A DNA stretch of 64,000 nucleotides, from positions 28,673 through 92,672 of the forward strand of contig JACKBJ010000014.1 of NCBI GenBank assembly GCA_020634625.1. Direction: 5' to 3'. A model generated the notes under the pieces. It made no database searches, was not told the origin of the DNA, and worked only from the letters and a program-made list of their open reading frames with translations. Position 1 is the stretch's first letter, and every line of letters starts with the position of its first letter. This stretch comes from Caldilineae bacterium. Its GTDB lineage: Bacteria > Chloroflexota > Anaerolineae > Epilineales > Epilineaceae. Below are positions 7,900 to 17,060 of the stretch, in pieces. The position numbers and the translations under genes are program-made.

Positions 7900-7923
7900 C
7901 CCCGATCCGGTGATGGGTCGGGG
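7900..7923. terminator. Hairpin between convergent genes
   Basis: CCCCGATCC and GGGTCGGGG form a 9-position stem (one mismatch) with a 6-nt loop, between the oxidoreductase end (7787) and the methyltransferase end (7969) on the opposite strand. There is no U-tract. A bidirectional terminator fits the convergent layout. Confidence 0.35.
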
Positions 7924-7968
7924 ATTCCCCAGGTCCGTCGGCAGCGACACCGAGCCGGGTGGCGTCGG

Positions 7969-8829
7969 CTACGAAGGCTCGAGGCGATCCGCGTGGCCGG
8001 CGGCTGAAGGCGATGCGTCGGCCGTCGCCTCGGAGGGCGCATCGGGCAGCCGCCTCAAGAAGCCCCGCGGGTTGTAGGTCATCAGGTAGCGCTCGCGGCT
8101 GGCGTCGACCTCGAACTCGGGGTGCCGGGCCAGGAAGTCCTCGGTGGCCGGCAGCGGGCCCTCGACCAGCCAGCCGAAGGCGTCGCTGGGCGGGAACAGG
8201 TCCAGGATGCCGTCCTCGACGATCAGGTAGCTGCCGGGCGAGACCAGCGGCGCGTAGAGCTCCAGGTCGCGCAGCACCGCCTCGCGGCGATGGTCGCCGT
8301 CGTGGATGACCAGGGTGCGCCGGCCCTGGCACAGCGCGGCCACCTTGCCCACGATCTCGGGCGCCGAGCAGTCGCCGGTCAGCTCGACGATGCGCGGGTG
8401 GCTGACCCGATAGCGCGACCGATCGATGTCCAGCGAGATCACCTGCCCGACGCCGATCAGGTCCATCAGCTGGGCGAAGAAGAGCGTGCTGCCGCCGGAA
8501 TGGCTGCCGATCTCGACCAGGACCTCGGGCTGGACCGCGTACAGGATCTCCTGGTAGATCCAGCTGTCCAGCGGGTTCTTGAGCATCGGCACGCCCATCC
8601 AGGTGCTCTGGTCGAAGACGATCTGCGCCTGGTGGTAGGCCAGCCAGTCGCGCAGGCTCATCTTCCAGCGCCGGTGGTAGTCGGTGCCCTTCAGCCGCTG
8701 CGGGCGCCGGTAGACCTTGCGCCAGAGGGCGTGGCCCAGGCGATAGGCGGCGCGGGCGCGCCGGCGCCAGGGCCCGGCGGCCAGCCCGCGGCGGGCGGTG
8801 TCGGAAGCAGGGTCGAGGCTGCGGGACAT
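7969..8829 (-). CDS. CmcI-like (cephalosporin hydroxylase family) methyltransferase
   Basis: A 286-residue class I SAM-dependent methyltransferase of the CmcI/rhamnosyl-O-methyltransferase family (PF04989 type). Seen are VLVEIGSHSGGSTLFFAQLM (SAM loop), a second acidic motif VISLDIDRS, GDCSAPEIVGKV, LVIHDGDHRREAVLRDLELY (metal or substrate loop) and LIVEDGILD. The start at 8829 is preceded by GGAG; the open frame further 5' is not used. It is transcribed away from the glycosyltransferase cluster starting about 250 bp to the right, so sugar or glycolipid O-methylation is a reasonable guess. The literal cephalosporin activity is not implied. Confidence 0.85.
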   Translation of the reverse strand: MSRSLDPASDTARRGLAAGPWRRRARAAYRLGHALWRKVYRRPQRLKGTDYHRRWKMSLRDWLAYHQAQIVFDQSTWMGVPMLKNPLDSWIYQEILYAVQPEVLVEIGSHSGGSTLFFAQLMDLIGVGQVISLDIDRSRYRVSHPRIVELTGDCSAPEIVGKVAALCQGRRTLVIHDGDHRREAVLRDLELYAPLVSPGSYLIVEDGILDLFPPSDAFGWLVEGPLPATEDFLARHPEFEVDASRERYLMTYNPRGFLRRLPDAPSEATADASPSAAGHADRLEPS

Positions 8830-9076
8830 GCGGGGCTCCGGTGCGCGGGCGGGCGGTCGTGGCCGAAGCGCGACCCGCGCCCATGCGGGTCGGCGGTGCC
8901 GGGTTCGACCGGGCTGCAGGGTAGCATCGGGCGCCCGGGGGGCCAATCGGCGCGGGCCGGCCGCCTGCCGCCCCGAGCCCTGGAAGGTGCCGCGGCGGGG
9001 CAAGGCGGGTATCATGCTGGGTCATGATCGCGATCCGAGACGGGCGGGGAAGCGCGGGCACGCCCGAGGGCTCCGA

Positions 9077-12000
9077 GTGACGCCGAAGCCGCGTGCCGCG
9101 GCCGGCTGGGCGACCGCGCAGCGCCACCCGCGGCTGCTGGTCGCCGGGCTGACGCTGCTGGCGCTCCTGATCCGAGCCTGGGACGTCGACCACATGTCGC
9201 TCTGGCAGGACGAGGGCCTGACGCTCTACCGGGCCGGCCTCGACCTGCCGGGCATCCTCTCGGGTGCGATCCCGCTCGACGCCCTGCTGACCCGCGACGT
9301 GCAGCCGCCGCTCTACTTCCTGCTGCTGGCCGCCTGGCTGCGCGGCCTGGGCCTCACGGTGAGCACGCCGGGAGCGATCTGGGCCGGCAAGTGGCTGTCG
9401 CTGCTGGTCAGCCTGCCCCAGGTCGGCCTGACCTGGGCGCTGGCGCGGCGGCTCCTGCGCCCGCGGCCGGCCGGGCCGCTCCCGGGGGCGCGCGCCGGAT
9501 CCTCCGCCGACGCCCGGCTGGCGATCCCCCTGCTGGCCGCGCTCCTGGCGGCGCTGTCGCCGGCCCTGCTCTGGTACGCCCAGGAGCTGCGCAGCTACAG
9601 CCTGCAGGTCAGCCTGGGGCTGGCCTCGGTCTACGCATTGCTGCGGGCGCTCGAGGCCTGGGGCTCGGGCGCGACCGCGGACCCGGACGCGGCGCGGGAC
9701 AAGGCTCCGCGGCGTCGGGCCGCCGGCTGGGCCCTGCTCTGCGTCCTCTGCGGCGCGGCGCTGGTCTGGACCCACTACCTGAGCGTCTTCCTGCTGGCCT
9801 TCGAGGGCCTGGTGGTCCTGGCCTACGGTGCGCGGCGGCGCGACTGGCGCGCCCTGGCGCCGCTCCTGGCCCTGGGCCTGGCGGCCGCGCCGCTGCTGCC
9901 CTACGCGCTCTGGCGCCTGGGCCTGGGGCCCGAGCGCGACCAGCGCTTCGTGCCCCTGGCGACCCTGCTGCGCGACGTCACGCTGGGCTTCGGCTTCGGC
10001 AAGTCGGCGCCGGGCTGGAGCCTGGCGGCGCCGGGCCGGCACCTGGGCATGCTGGCGGCCGAGCTGGCCTTCGCCGGCCTGCTCCTGGCCGGCGCGGCCT
10101 GGCTCTGGCAGCGGCATGGGCGCGGGCTCGCGCTGCTGGCGCTCGGCTACCTGCTGGTCCCTGTGCTGGGGCTCTACGGCCTGACCTGGCTCAAGCCGGT
10201 CTACATGGGCGTGCGGCACATCCTGCTGGCCATCCCGGCCGCCTGGCTGCTGGCCGCGGCCGGCGGCTGGGGGCTCGAGCAGCGGCGGCGCGGGCTGGGC
10301 CTGGCGCTGCTCCTGCTGGCCGGCCTGGGCATGTCGGCCTCGGTGCAGGGGTACTACGGCGACCCGAGCCTGGCCAAGGACGACCACCGCGCCCTGGCGG
10401 CCTACCTGCGGGCGCATGCGGTGACGGCCTCGGAAGGGGCCCGGGGCGATCTCCTGGCGGTCTCCCACCCGGTCCTGCGCTACACCTACCAGCCGCTGCT
10501 GCCGGACCTGGACATCCTGGCCCTGCCGCCCTTCCTGGCCAGCGGGCTGCCCGACGAGCGGCCGCCGGCCGAGCTGCTCGAGCCGCTCCTGGCGCGCTAC
10601 GACCGCATCTGGTTCGTCGATCCGCCGGCGGACTACGAAGCCTGGCTAGCCGAGCACCTGATCGAGGTCGACCGGGTCGACTTCCCGGCCAGCTCGATCG
10701 TGCTCGACCTGCACGCCTACGAGCCGGCGCCCGACCTGGCCGGGCCCGAGGCGCCGACCCGGCGGCAGAACCAGCGCCTGGGCGGCCTCGAGCTGCTCGG
10801 CTGGCAGGCCCTGCCCGAGCCCCTGGTGGCCGGCCAGGGCGGCCGACTGCGCCTGGTCTGGAAGGTCGCCGAGCGCGACCTGCCCGACTACAAAGTGGCC
10901 TTCGAGCTGCTCGACGCCGCGGGCGAGAACGTCGCCGACGGCGACCACGCGCCCTTCCACGGCCTGCGCCCGACCCGGGGCTGGGACTTCGGCACGCTGG
11001 TCTACGAGCCGCACGACCTGCGGGTGAGCGCGGGCGCCCCGGCGGGCGAGTACCGGCTGACGGCCAGGGTCTACGAGCCCGAGTCCGGCGCGGTCCACCC
11101 GGCCGAGGGGCCGATCGAGCTGGGCAGCCTCGTCCTGCGCGCCCCGGCGCGCCCGCCCGCCCGGGCCAGCCTGCCCATCGGGCGACCGCTCCTGGCGCGC
11201 GGGCGGGGCCTGGACATCCTGGGCTACGACCTGGCCCCGGCGCCCGAGGCGGGCTGGACCGCCGGCGAGCGTCTGCCGCTCGCGGTCTGGCTGCGCCTGG
11301 GCGCGCCGGCGGACCCGGCGCCGGAGGCGGCCGACGCGCGGCTGCGGATCGAGCTGGTCGACACCTGGGGCCGGGTGCGAGCCGAAGGCCGGGTCGCGAT
11401 CCCCGGCTACGGCCAGGCCGCGGCCGCCGGACAGCCGCGGCGGCTGGACGCGTCGCTCGACCTGCCGGCCGAGGCCGGCCGCTACGGCCTGCGGCTGGCC
11501 CTCGACTGCTGCGGCGCGGAGGGCCGCGCGCGCGGCTTCCGCCGCGGCGATCCGCTGGCCCTGCTGCCGGTGCGCCGGCTCTGGCTCGCCGGCATCGACG
11601 TCCGGGCGCCGCGGCGGGTGACGGCCTTGCCCGAGATGCAGCATGCCATCGGCGCCACGGTCGGCGGCGCGGCCGAGCTGCTGGGCTACGACGGCCCGGC
11701 CGACGGCATCGCCCTGGCGCCGGGGGCCGAGCTGCCGTTGACGCTCTACTGGCGCGGCCTGGCGCCGATGCGCAGCCGCTATCGGGTGACCCTGCAGCTC
11801 CTGCCGGCCGACCCGGTCAGCGGCGAGCCCAGCGGCGCGCCCCTGGCCCAGCACGACGCCGAGCCGGCCGACGGCGCGCGCCCGACCACCGGCTGGTCGC
11901 CGGGCGAGGTGCTGGTCGATCCGCACGCGCTGCGCCTGCCCGAGGCGCTGCCGGCCGGCGACTACCTGCTCGTGGCGGCCCTCTACGACCCCGAGCGCCC

Positions 12001-12112
12001 CGATCGGCCGCGGCCCGAGGTCGAACAGGCCGGCGGCCGGCGCGACTACGTCCTGCTCGGGCGCTTCAGCCTGGCCGAAGCCGACCCGAGTCCCAGCGGA
12101 GACGCCCCATGA
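9077..12112 (+). CDS. GT-C glycosyltransferase (GT39/ArnT-like) with C-terminal beta domains
   Basis: About 1011 residues. The N-terminal ~480 residues are a multi-helix GT-C module. The acidic pair D45-E46 (SLWQDEGLTLY) sits in the first periplasmic loop, as in polyprenyl-phosphate-sugar-dependent transferases. After residue ~560 there are soluble all-beta segments; the ones at about 10900-11120 and 11720-12030 share a pattern (ELLGW.., PTRGW / PTTGW, PHDLR / PHALR, AGEYRL / AGDYLL). GTG 9077 has GAGGG seven bases upstream; ATG 9014 is in frame but lacks an SD. It overlaps the next gene by 4 bp (ATGA). Probable role: surface glycan or protein glycosylation. Confidence 0.85.
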   Translation: MTPKPRAAAGWATAQRHPRLLVAGLTLLALLIRAWDVDHMSLWQDEGLTLYRAGLDLPGILSGAIPLDALLTRDVQPPLYFLLLAAWLRGLGLTVSTPGAIWAGKWLSLLVSLPQVGLTWALARRLLRPRPAGPLPGARAGSSADARLAIPLLAALLAALSPALLWYAQELRSYSLQVSLGLASVYALLRALEAWGSGATADPDAARDKAPRRRAAGWALLCVLCGAALVWTHYLSVFLLAFEGLVVLAYGARRRDWRALAPLLALGLAAAPLLPYALWRLGLGPERDQRFVPLATLLRDVTLGFGFGKSAPGWSLAAPGRHLGMLAAELAFAGLLLAGAAWLWQRHGRGLALLALGYLLVPVLGLYGLTWLKPVYMGVRHILLAIPAAWLLAAAGGWGLEQRRRGLGLALLLLAGLGMSASVQGYYGDPSLAKDDHRALAAYLRAHAVTASEGARGDLLAVSHPVLRYTYQPLLPDLDILALPPFLASGLPDERPPAELLEPLLARYDRIWFVDPPADYEAWLAEHLIEVDRVDFPASSIVLDLHAYEPAPDLAGPEAPTRRQNQRLGGLELLGWQALPEPLVAGQGGRLRLVWKVAERDLPDYKVAFELLDAAGENVADGDHAPFHGLRPTRGWDFGTLVYEPHDLRVSAGAPAGEYRLTARVYEPESGAVHPAEGPIELGSLVLRAPARPPARASLPIGRPLLARGRGLDILGYDLAPAPEAGWTAGERLPLAVWLRLGAPADPAPEAADARLRIELVDTWGRVRAEGRVAIPGYGQAAAAGQPRRLDASLDLPAEAGRYGLRLALDCCGAEGRARGFRRGDPLALLPVRRLWLAGIDVRAPRRVTALPEMQHAIGATVGGAAELLGYDGPADGIALAPGAELPLTLYWRGLAPMRSRYRVTLQLLPADPVSGEPSGAPLAQHDAEPADGARPTTGWSPGEVLVDPHALRLPEALPAGDYLLVAALYDPERPDRPRPEVEQAGGRRDYVLLGRFSLAEADPSPSGDAP

Positions 12113-14793
12113 TCGCCCTCATCATCACCGCCTTCTGGGTCCTCGCCGGCGGCCTGGCCTGCGCGCACCTGCTGCGCCTGCGCCAGATGGACCTGAGCGA
12201 GATGCTGGCCCTGGGCGCCGGGCTGGGCCTGGCGGTGCTGAGCCTGGCCATGGCGGCCAGCCTGCTGCCCAAGCCCTGGGCGGCCGGCCTGCTGCTGGGT
12301 GGCCTGGCGGTCCTGCCGGTCTACCTGTACCGCTTCTACCGGCAGACCTTCGAGGCCTCGCGGCTCCGGTCGGAGCCCGACCCGGACGGCAGCCCGTCGG
12401 AGCCGGATCGGCCGGACGCCGGCGACGACTGGCCGCTGGGCCTGACGCCGGCCGGGCTGCGCGTGGCGGCGCTGGCGCTGCTGCTGCTGGCCGCCGGCTG
12501 GCTGCGCCTGGCCAACCTGGGCTACGCCGAGTTCCAGGGCGACGAGGCGCGGGCCATGCTGCTGGCCCAGGAGCTGGGCCGCAGCGGCAGCCCCGAGGCC
12601 ATCCTGCAGCACAAGAAGGGGCCGATCGAGCTGCTCCTGCCGGCGCCGGGGCCGCGCCTGAACGACCTCTCGGAGCGCACGGCGCGCCTGCCCTTCGCGC
12701 TGGCGGGCCTGGCGGCGCTGCTGGGCGCCTGGGCCCTGGGCGCGCGGCTCTTCGGCAGCCGCGCCGGCTGGCTGGCGGCGATGCTGATGGCCCTGGACGG
12801 CTACCTGATCGCCTTCTCGCGCATCGTGCAGTACCAGAGCATCGTCCTGCTCTTCTCGGTGCTGGCGGTCTGGTGCGCCTGGCGCTTCCACCGCCGCGCG
12901 GCCGACGCGGGGCGCTGCCTGCTCCTGGCCGGCTTCTTCCTGGGCCTGGGCAGCTGGGCGCACTACGAGATGATCTTCGCCGTCCCGCCGGTGGCCTGGC
13001 TGATCCTCTCGCGCGGCGTCTCCGAGCGCTGGTCGCCGCGGGTCTGGCTGCGGCGCCTCGCGCCGCCGGTGACCCTGGCCGCGGCGCTCTGCCTGGCCTT
13101 CTACCTGCCCTTCGTGCGGCACCCGCAGTTCGCCCGGACCTGGGACTACATCAGCCAGCGCCGGGTGGGCGGCGGCATGCCCTACAACATGCTGGGCGAC
13201 TGGTTCACCCGCGCCAGCTTCTACAACGCCAGCTACTTCGTGATCGCCGTGGCCCTGATCCTGATCGCCGTGGTGCTGCGGCTGCTCGTCCTGGCCTGGG
13301 GCGGGACGGGGCGGATCCTGGGCGGGCTGTGGCTGCTGGGGCTGGCGCTGCTGATCGCCCGCCCGGCCTGGCTGCAGATCGGTCCGACCGAGGCCGACCC
13401 CCCGCGCTCGCTGGCGCTGCTGGTCTTCCTGCCGGTGCTGGCGGCGCTGCTGGCGGCCCCGCGTCTGGACGCCCGCTGGCGCATGCTCCTGCTCTGGCTG
13501 GCCGGCCCCTTCTTCGCCGCCGCCTTCCTGGTCAAGAAGCCGCATACCCACTTCTACACCATGCTGCCGGCCTGGCTGCTGATGGCCGGCTGGGGCCTCG
13601 ACCAGGCCGTCGGCTGGCTCGAGACGCGCCTGGGCAGGCTCCGGGGCCGCCAGCTGGCCGCCGGCCTGGGCGCGCTGCTGTTGCTGGTCTTCTTCCTGCA
13701 CCAGCAGGTGGTCTTCGTGCGCCACGACCCCGAGTACAAGCGGGTCTGGCCCGAGGCGCGGCTGGCCGGCTACTGGCAGCCCTTCGAGGCCCTGCCCCGC
13801 GGCGGCTACTTCGGCTTCCCCTACCGCGCCGGCTGGTCCACGGTCCGCGAGATGTTCCGCGCCGGCCTGCTCTCGGGCAGCTACGACTCGAACGAGGAGG
13901 CGTTGATCACCGGCTGGTACACCATGGGCGCGCCGCGCTGCCCCGAGGCGCCCGACTACTACCTGGTGGCCTGGCGTCCGCAGGACGCCGAGCCGATCCC
14001 GGACGACCTGGCCGGGCGCGGCTACCACCTGCACGCCCAGATCCTGGTCGGGGGCCAGACCAAGCTGGAGGTCTACCAGCGGGCGCCGCTGCTGACCGAC
14101 GCGCCGCTGACGGTCGAGGACGACGGGTCGATCCGGCGCCTGCTGCGCGACCTGGACGCCGCCGCCGCGGCCGAGCCGGGCGGCCCGCCCGCGCCCCGCG
14201 CGCTGCGCGACGCCGACCGTTCGATCGCCGCCGCCGCCGCGCTGGGGCTGCCGCTGGTCGAGGACCGGCGCGACTGGCGCTTCGGCGAGGCCATCCGGCT
14301 GCTGGGCGCGGACTACCCGCTGCTGAGCGAGGCCTACGGCGCGCCGATCGCCAGCCGGCGCGCCAAGGCCGGCACGGCGCCCGCCGAACGGCACAGCAGC
14401 CAGGGCGAGGCGGCCCTGGGCGTCAGCCTGGTCTGGCAGGCGCTGGCGCCGATCGAGACCAACCTGTCGGTCTTCGTCCACCTGGTCGATGCCGCGGGCA
14501 ACACGGTGGCCCAGTCCGACGGCTGGCCGGACTGCGGCCGTGCGCCCAGCTCGGGCTGGGGGCGCGACGAAGCGGGGGCCTACATGGCCGATTCGACCGC
14601 TTTCGTCTACGATCAGCATCGCTTGCTGCTGCCGGCGGAAGGCCTGCCGCCCGGCGAGTATCGCGTTCGGGCCGGGCTCTACCAGGCCGAGACCGGCCAG
14701 CGCTTGCCGGCCCGGCCGATGGCCGACCCGATGGCCGAGCCCTTCGACGCGATCGAGCTCTGGTCCTTCCGCATCACCGACGCCGCCGACTGA
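12109..14793 (+). CDS. GT-C glycosyltransferase (GT39/PMT-like), second copy
   Basis: An 894-residue protein translationally coupled to the previous gene (ATGA overlap at 12109-12112). A two- or three-helix N-terminal extension with a charged loop (SEPDPDGSPSEPDRPD) precedes the GT-C core. The catalytic-type acidic pair is D145-E146 (YAEFQGDEARAMLLAQ), followed by ERTARLPFALAGL and about ten helices. The C-terminal third is soluble and ends with a beta-sandwich like those of the first copy (FVHLVDAAGNTVAQSDG, LPPGEYRVRAGLYQ). The donor is likely a polyprenyl-phosphate sugar; the acceptor is unknown. Confidence 0.85.
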   Translation: MIALIITAFWVLAGGLACAHLLRLRQMDLSEMLALGAGLGLAVLSLAMAASLLPKPWAAGLLLGGLAVLPVYLYRFYRQTFEASRLRSEPDPDGSPSEPDRPDAGDDWPLGLTPAGLRVAALALLLLAAGWLRLANLGYAEFQGDEARAMLLAQELGRSGSPEAILQHKKGPIELLLPAPGPRLNDLSERTARLPFALAGLAALLGAWALGARLFGSRAGWLAAMLMALDGYLIAFSRIVQYQSIVLLFSVLAVWCAWRFHRRAADAGRCLLLAGFFLGLGSWAHYEMIFAVPPVAWLILSRGVSERWSPRVWLRRLAPPVTLAAALCLAFYLPFVRHPQFARTWDYISQRRVGGGMPYNMLGDWFTRASFYNASYFVIAVALILIAVVLRLLVLAWGGTGRILGGLWLLGLALLIARPAWLQIGPTEADPPRSLALLVFLPVLAALLAAPRLDARWRMLLLWLAGPFFAAAFLVKKPHTHFYTMLPAWLLMAGWGLDQAVGWLETRLGRLRGRQLAAGLGALLLLVFFLHQQVVFVRHDPEYKRVWPEARLAGYWQPFEALPRGGYFGFPYRAGWSTVREMFRAGLLSGSYDSNEEALITGWYTMGAPRCPEAPDYYLVAWRPQDAEPIPDDLAGRGYHLHAQILVGGQTKLEVYQRAPLLTDAPLTVEDDGSIRRLLRDLDAAAAAEPGGPPAPRALRDADRSIAAAAALGLPLVEDRRDWRFGEAIRLLGADYPLLSEAYGAPIASRRAKAGTAPAERHSSQGEAALGVSLVWQALAPIETNLSVFVHLVDAAGNTVAQSDGWPDCGRAPSSGWGRDEAGAYMADSTAFVYDQHRLLLPAEGLPPGEYRVRAGLYQAETGQRLPARPMADPMAEPFDAIELWSFRITDAAD

Positions 14794-14849
14794 TCCGCCC
14801 GCGCCTCGGGGCCTGCCGCCCAGGATCCAGCGCCTCCCGTCGAGCTGCC

Positions 14850-17060
14850 ATGCGCCCGCCGACCGAACGCCGCCTCGAGATCCTGCTGGGCCTGCTGCTC
14901 CTCTTGGCGGCCGCCTGGCTGCGCCTGGGCGGACCGGGCCGCTACATCGCCTCGGACGAGCTGCGCTGGACCTGTCGGGCGATCAACTTCCACGCCGCCC
15001 TGGTCGAGGGCCGGCCGGCCGATACCTTCCAGGTCGGCCACCCGGGCGTGCTCACCATGTGGCTGGGCAGCCTGGCCCTGCCCCTGGAGGCCGCCGGCGA
15101 CTGGCGCCAGCTCTGCGACGAGACCCAGGGCGGCAAGGACCTGACCCGCTTCGACGACCTGGGCAACGAGGGCCTGCTGCAGACCATCACGCCCCGGATC
15201 TTCGCCATCCGGCGCGGGGTGGCGCTGGGCAGCACGCTGCTCCTGGCCCTGGCCTGGTGGCTGATGCGCGCCGGCCTGGGCCTGGCGCCGGTCTCGGCCC
15301 TCGGCGCCCTGAGCCTCCTGGCCTTCGAGCCCTTCGTCATCGCCCACTCGCGCGTGATGCACGTCGATGCGCTGCTGGCGGGCAGCTGCCTGGCGGCGAT
15401 CCTGGCGCTGGCCGCCTGGGCGCGCCGCTTCGCGGCCGAGGCCGCCCGCGAGCCCGGATCGCCGGCGGCGCTGGCCCGATCGCGGTCGCGCCGCTGGGCC
15501 CTCGCCGCCGGCGCCCTGGCCGGCCTGGCCATGCTGGCCAAGTCGGCCGGCTTCGTGCTGGGCCCCTTCGCGCTGGCCGGGCTGGCCTGGCAGGGCCTGC
15601 GCCGGCGCCGGTGGCGCGCCGCCGCATCCGACGCCCTGGCCTGGGGCACGGCCTGCGGCCTGGTCTATGTGGCGCTCTGGCCGGCCATGTGGGTCGACCC
15701 GCTGGGCAGCCTGCTGCGCGACTGCGAGACCCCGACGGCGGCGACCGCGCTCGCCGAGGCCGGCACGGCCGATGCGGTCGCCGCCGCCGAAGCCGGGGCC
15801 GACGACGACGAAGGCGCCTGCAACAGCGGCGTGCTGGTCAAGCTCCTGGCCGAAGGCGGCGTGCCGCACCAGAACGGCAACTACTTCATGGGCCGGCCGG
15901 TGGCCGACCCGGGCCCCTTCTTCTACCCGCTGGCCATCCTCTTCCGCAGCAGCCCCTGGGCGCTCCTGGGGCTGCTCCTGGCGCTGGGGGCCAGCCGGCC
16001 GCGCTGGCCGGCCGCCCGCCGTTCGGCCGCGGAGCCCGGTGCGGCGGCCGTACCGGCCGATGCCGACGAACAGCTGGCGCTGCGCTGGCTGCTGGCCTGG
16101 GCGCTGGTCTTCCTGCTGCTGCTGACGCCCGGCGCCAAGAAGATGGACCGCTACATGCTGCCGGCCCTGATGGCCCTGGCGGCGGCGGCCGGCATCGCCC
16201 TGACGCCGCGGCTGGCGGCCGGGCTCGACGGCCTGATGCGCCTGCTCGGCCGGCGCCTGGGCCCATCGGCCGGCCTGGCGGCCCTGCTGAGCCTGGCCCT
16301 GGTCGCCGGCCTCGAGGCCAGCGGCCCGCGCGCCCGGCCCTACCCGCTCACCTGGTACAACCCGCTGCTGGGCGGCAGCCGCGGCGCCGAGAGCGTGCTC
16401 CTGATCGGCTGGGGCGAGGGCTACGACCTGGCGGCCGAGTTCCTGAACGCCCAGCCGAACGCCGCCAGCCTCGAGGTCGCGGCGCGCGGCGTGGCCAACC
16501 TGGGGCCGCTCTTCGCCGGCCGCACCGAATCGATGGGCGGCTACCAGCCCGGCCGGACCGACTGGGTGGTGGTCTACCGCAGCCAGGTGCAGCGCCGGCA
16601 GGACGAGGCGCTGCTGGCGCTGTATCATGACCGGCCGAGCGACAAGGCGGCCTACGTCGGCCGCATCAACGGCCTGGACATGGTCTGGGTCTACCCCAAC
16701 GCCAGCCTGGCCCCGCTGCGCGAGCGGCTGGCCGAGCTGGCCACGGCGGAGGACATCGTCATCGCGGGTGGCGAGACCGTGCTGGCCAGGGGCTGGGACC
16801 TGGCCGGGCCCGCGGCCGGACGGCCGGCGCTCTACCGCTACTGGGGCCATTGGGCCGCGGCCGACGTCGAACGCGAGCTCCTGCCGACGCTGCCGGAGGG
16901 CTGGCGGCGCGCCTGGGTCCTGCGCTACCCGGGCTACGATCCGCCGGCCACGGAGGAGGTGCTGTCGGGCATCGCCCGCCGCGGCCGCAGCGAGCGCATC
17001 GACTTCGTCGACGGCAGCGCCGTCGAGATCACCGAGTTCACCAGGACGGACGATTCATGA
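14850..17060 (+). CDS. GT-C glycosyltransferase (GT39-like), third copy
   Basis: A 736-residue membrane glycosyltransferase. ATG 14850 is chosen as the first start after the previous stop (56 bp gap). The acidic pair D36-E37 lies in YIASDELRWTCRAINFHAAL, followed by VGHPGVLTMWLGSLALPL, a family-typical loop. Other features are FVIAHSRVMHVDALLAG, a low-complexity acidic/Ala loop (TAATALAEAGTADAV), and GAKKMDRYMLPALMAL near the end of the membrane module. The C-terminal ~200 residues are soluble and lack the beta-sandwich signature of the other two. It overlaps the downstream flippase-like gene by 4 bp, so all four genes are likely one operon. Confidence 0.85.
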   Translation: MRPPTERRLEILLGLLLLLAAAWLRLGGPGRYIASDELRWTCRAINFHAALVEGRPADTFQVGHPGVLTMWLGSLALPLEAAGDWRQLCDETQGGKDLTRFDDLGNEGLLQTITPRIFAIRRGVALGSTLLLALAWWLMRAGLGLAPVSALGALSLLAFEPFVIAHSRVMHVDALLAGSCLAAILALAAWARRFAAEAAREPGSPAALARSRSRRWALAAGALAGLAMLAKSAGFVLGPFALAGLAWQGLRRRRWRAAASDALAWGTACGLVYVALWPAMWVDPLGSLLRDCETPTAATALAEAGTADAVAAAEAGADDDEGACNSGVLVKLLAEGGVPHQNGNYFMGRPVADPGPFFYPLAILFRSSPWALLGLLLALGASRPRWPAARRSAAEPGAAAVPADADEQLALRWLLAWALVFLLLLTPGAKKMDRYMLPALMALAAAAGIALTPRLAAGLDGLMRLLGRRLGPSAGLAALLSLALVAGLEASGPRARPYPLTWYNPLLGGSRGAESVLLIGWGEGYDLAAEFLNAQPNAASLEVAARGVANLGPLFAGRTESMGGYQPGRTDWVVVYRSQVQRRQDEALLALYHDRPSDKAAYVGRINGLDMVWVYPNASLAPLRERLAELATAEDIVIAGGETVLARGWDLAGPAAGRPALYRYWGHWAAADVERELLPTLPEGWRRAWVLRYPGYDPPATEEVLSGIARRGRSERIDFVDGSAVEITEFTRTDDS

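Noticed and set aside
7969..8829. Cephalosporin hydroxylase activity
   Set aside because: The family name is historical. No beta-lactam biosynthesis genes are nearby and the adjacent genes are glycosyltransferases, so sugar O-methylation is a better guess.
9010..9015. TATCAT as a -10 for the first glycosyltransferase gene
   Set aside because: No -35 match lies at 16-18 bp upstream. The site was not listed as a promoter, although it would favour the 9077 start.
7697..10468. A 923-residue open frame on the minus strand
   Set aside because: It is composed mostly of Gly/Arg/Gln/Pro-rich sequence and overlaps well-supported genes (CmcI-like, GT-C). High GC allows long antisense frames; no family match is seen.
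9391..12100. Long plus-strand open frame in another phase over the first glycosyltransferase
   Set aside because: The sequence is dominated by Ala/Arg/Gly/Pro and has no conserved motifs, whereas the overlapping frame has GT-C features. The true 12109 gene only begins where the previous one ends.
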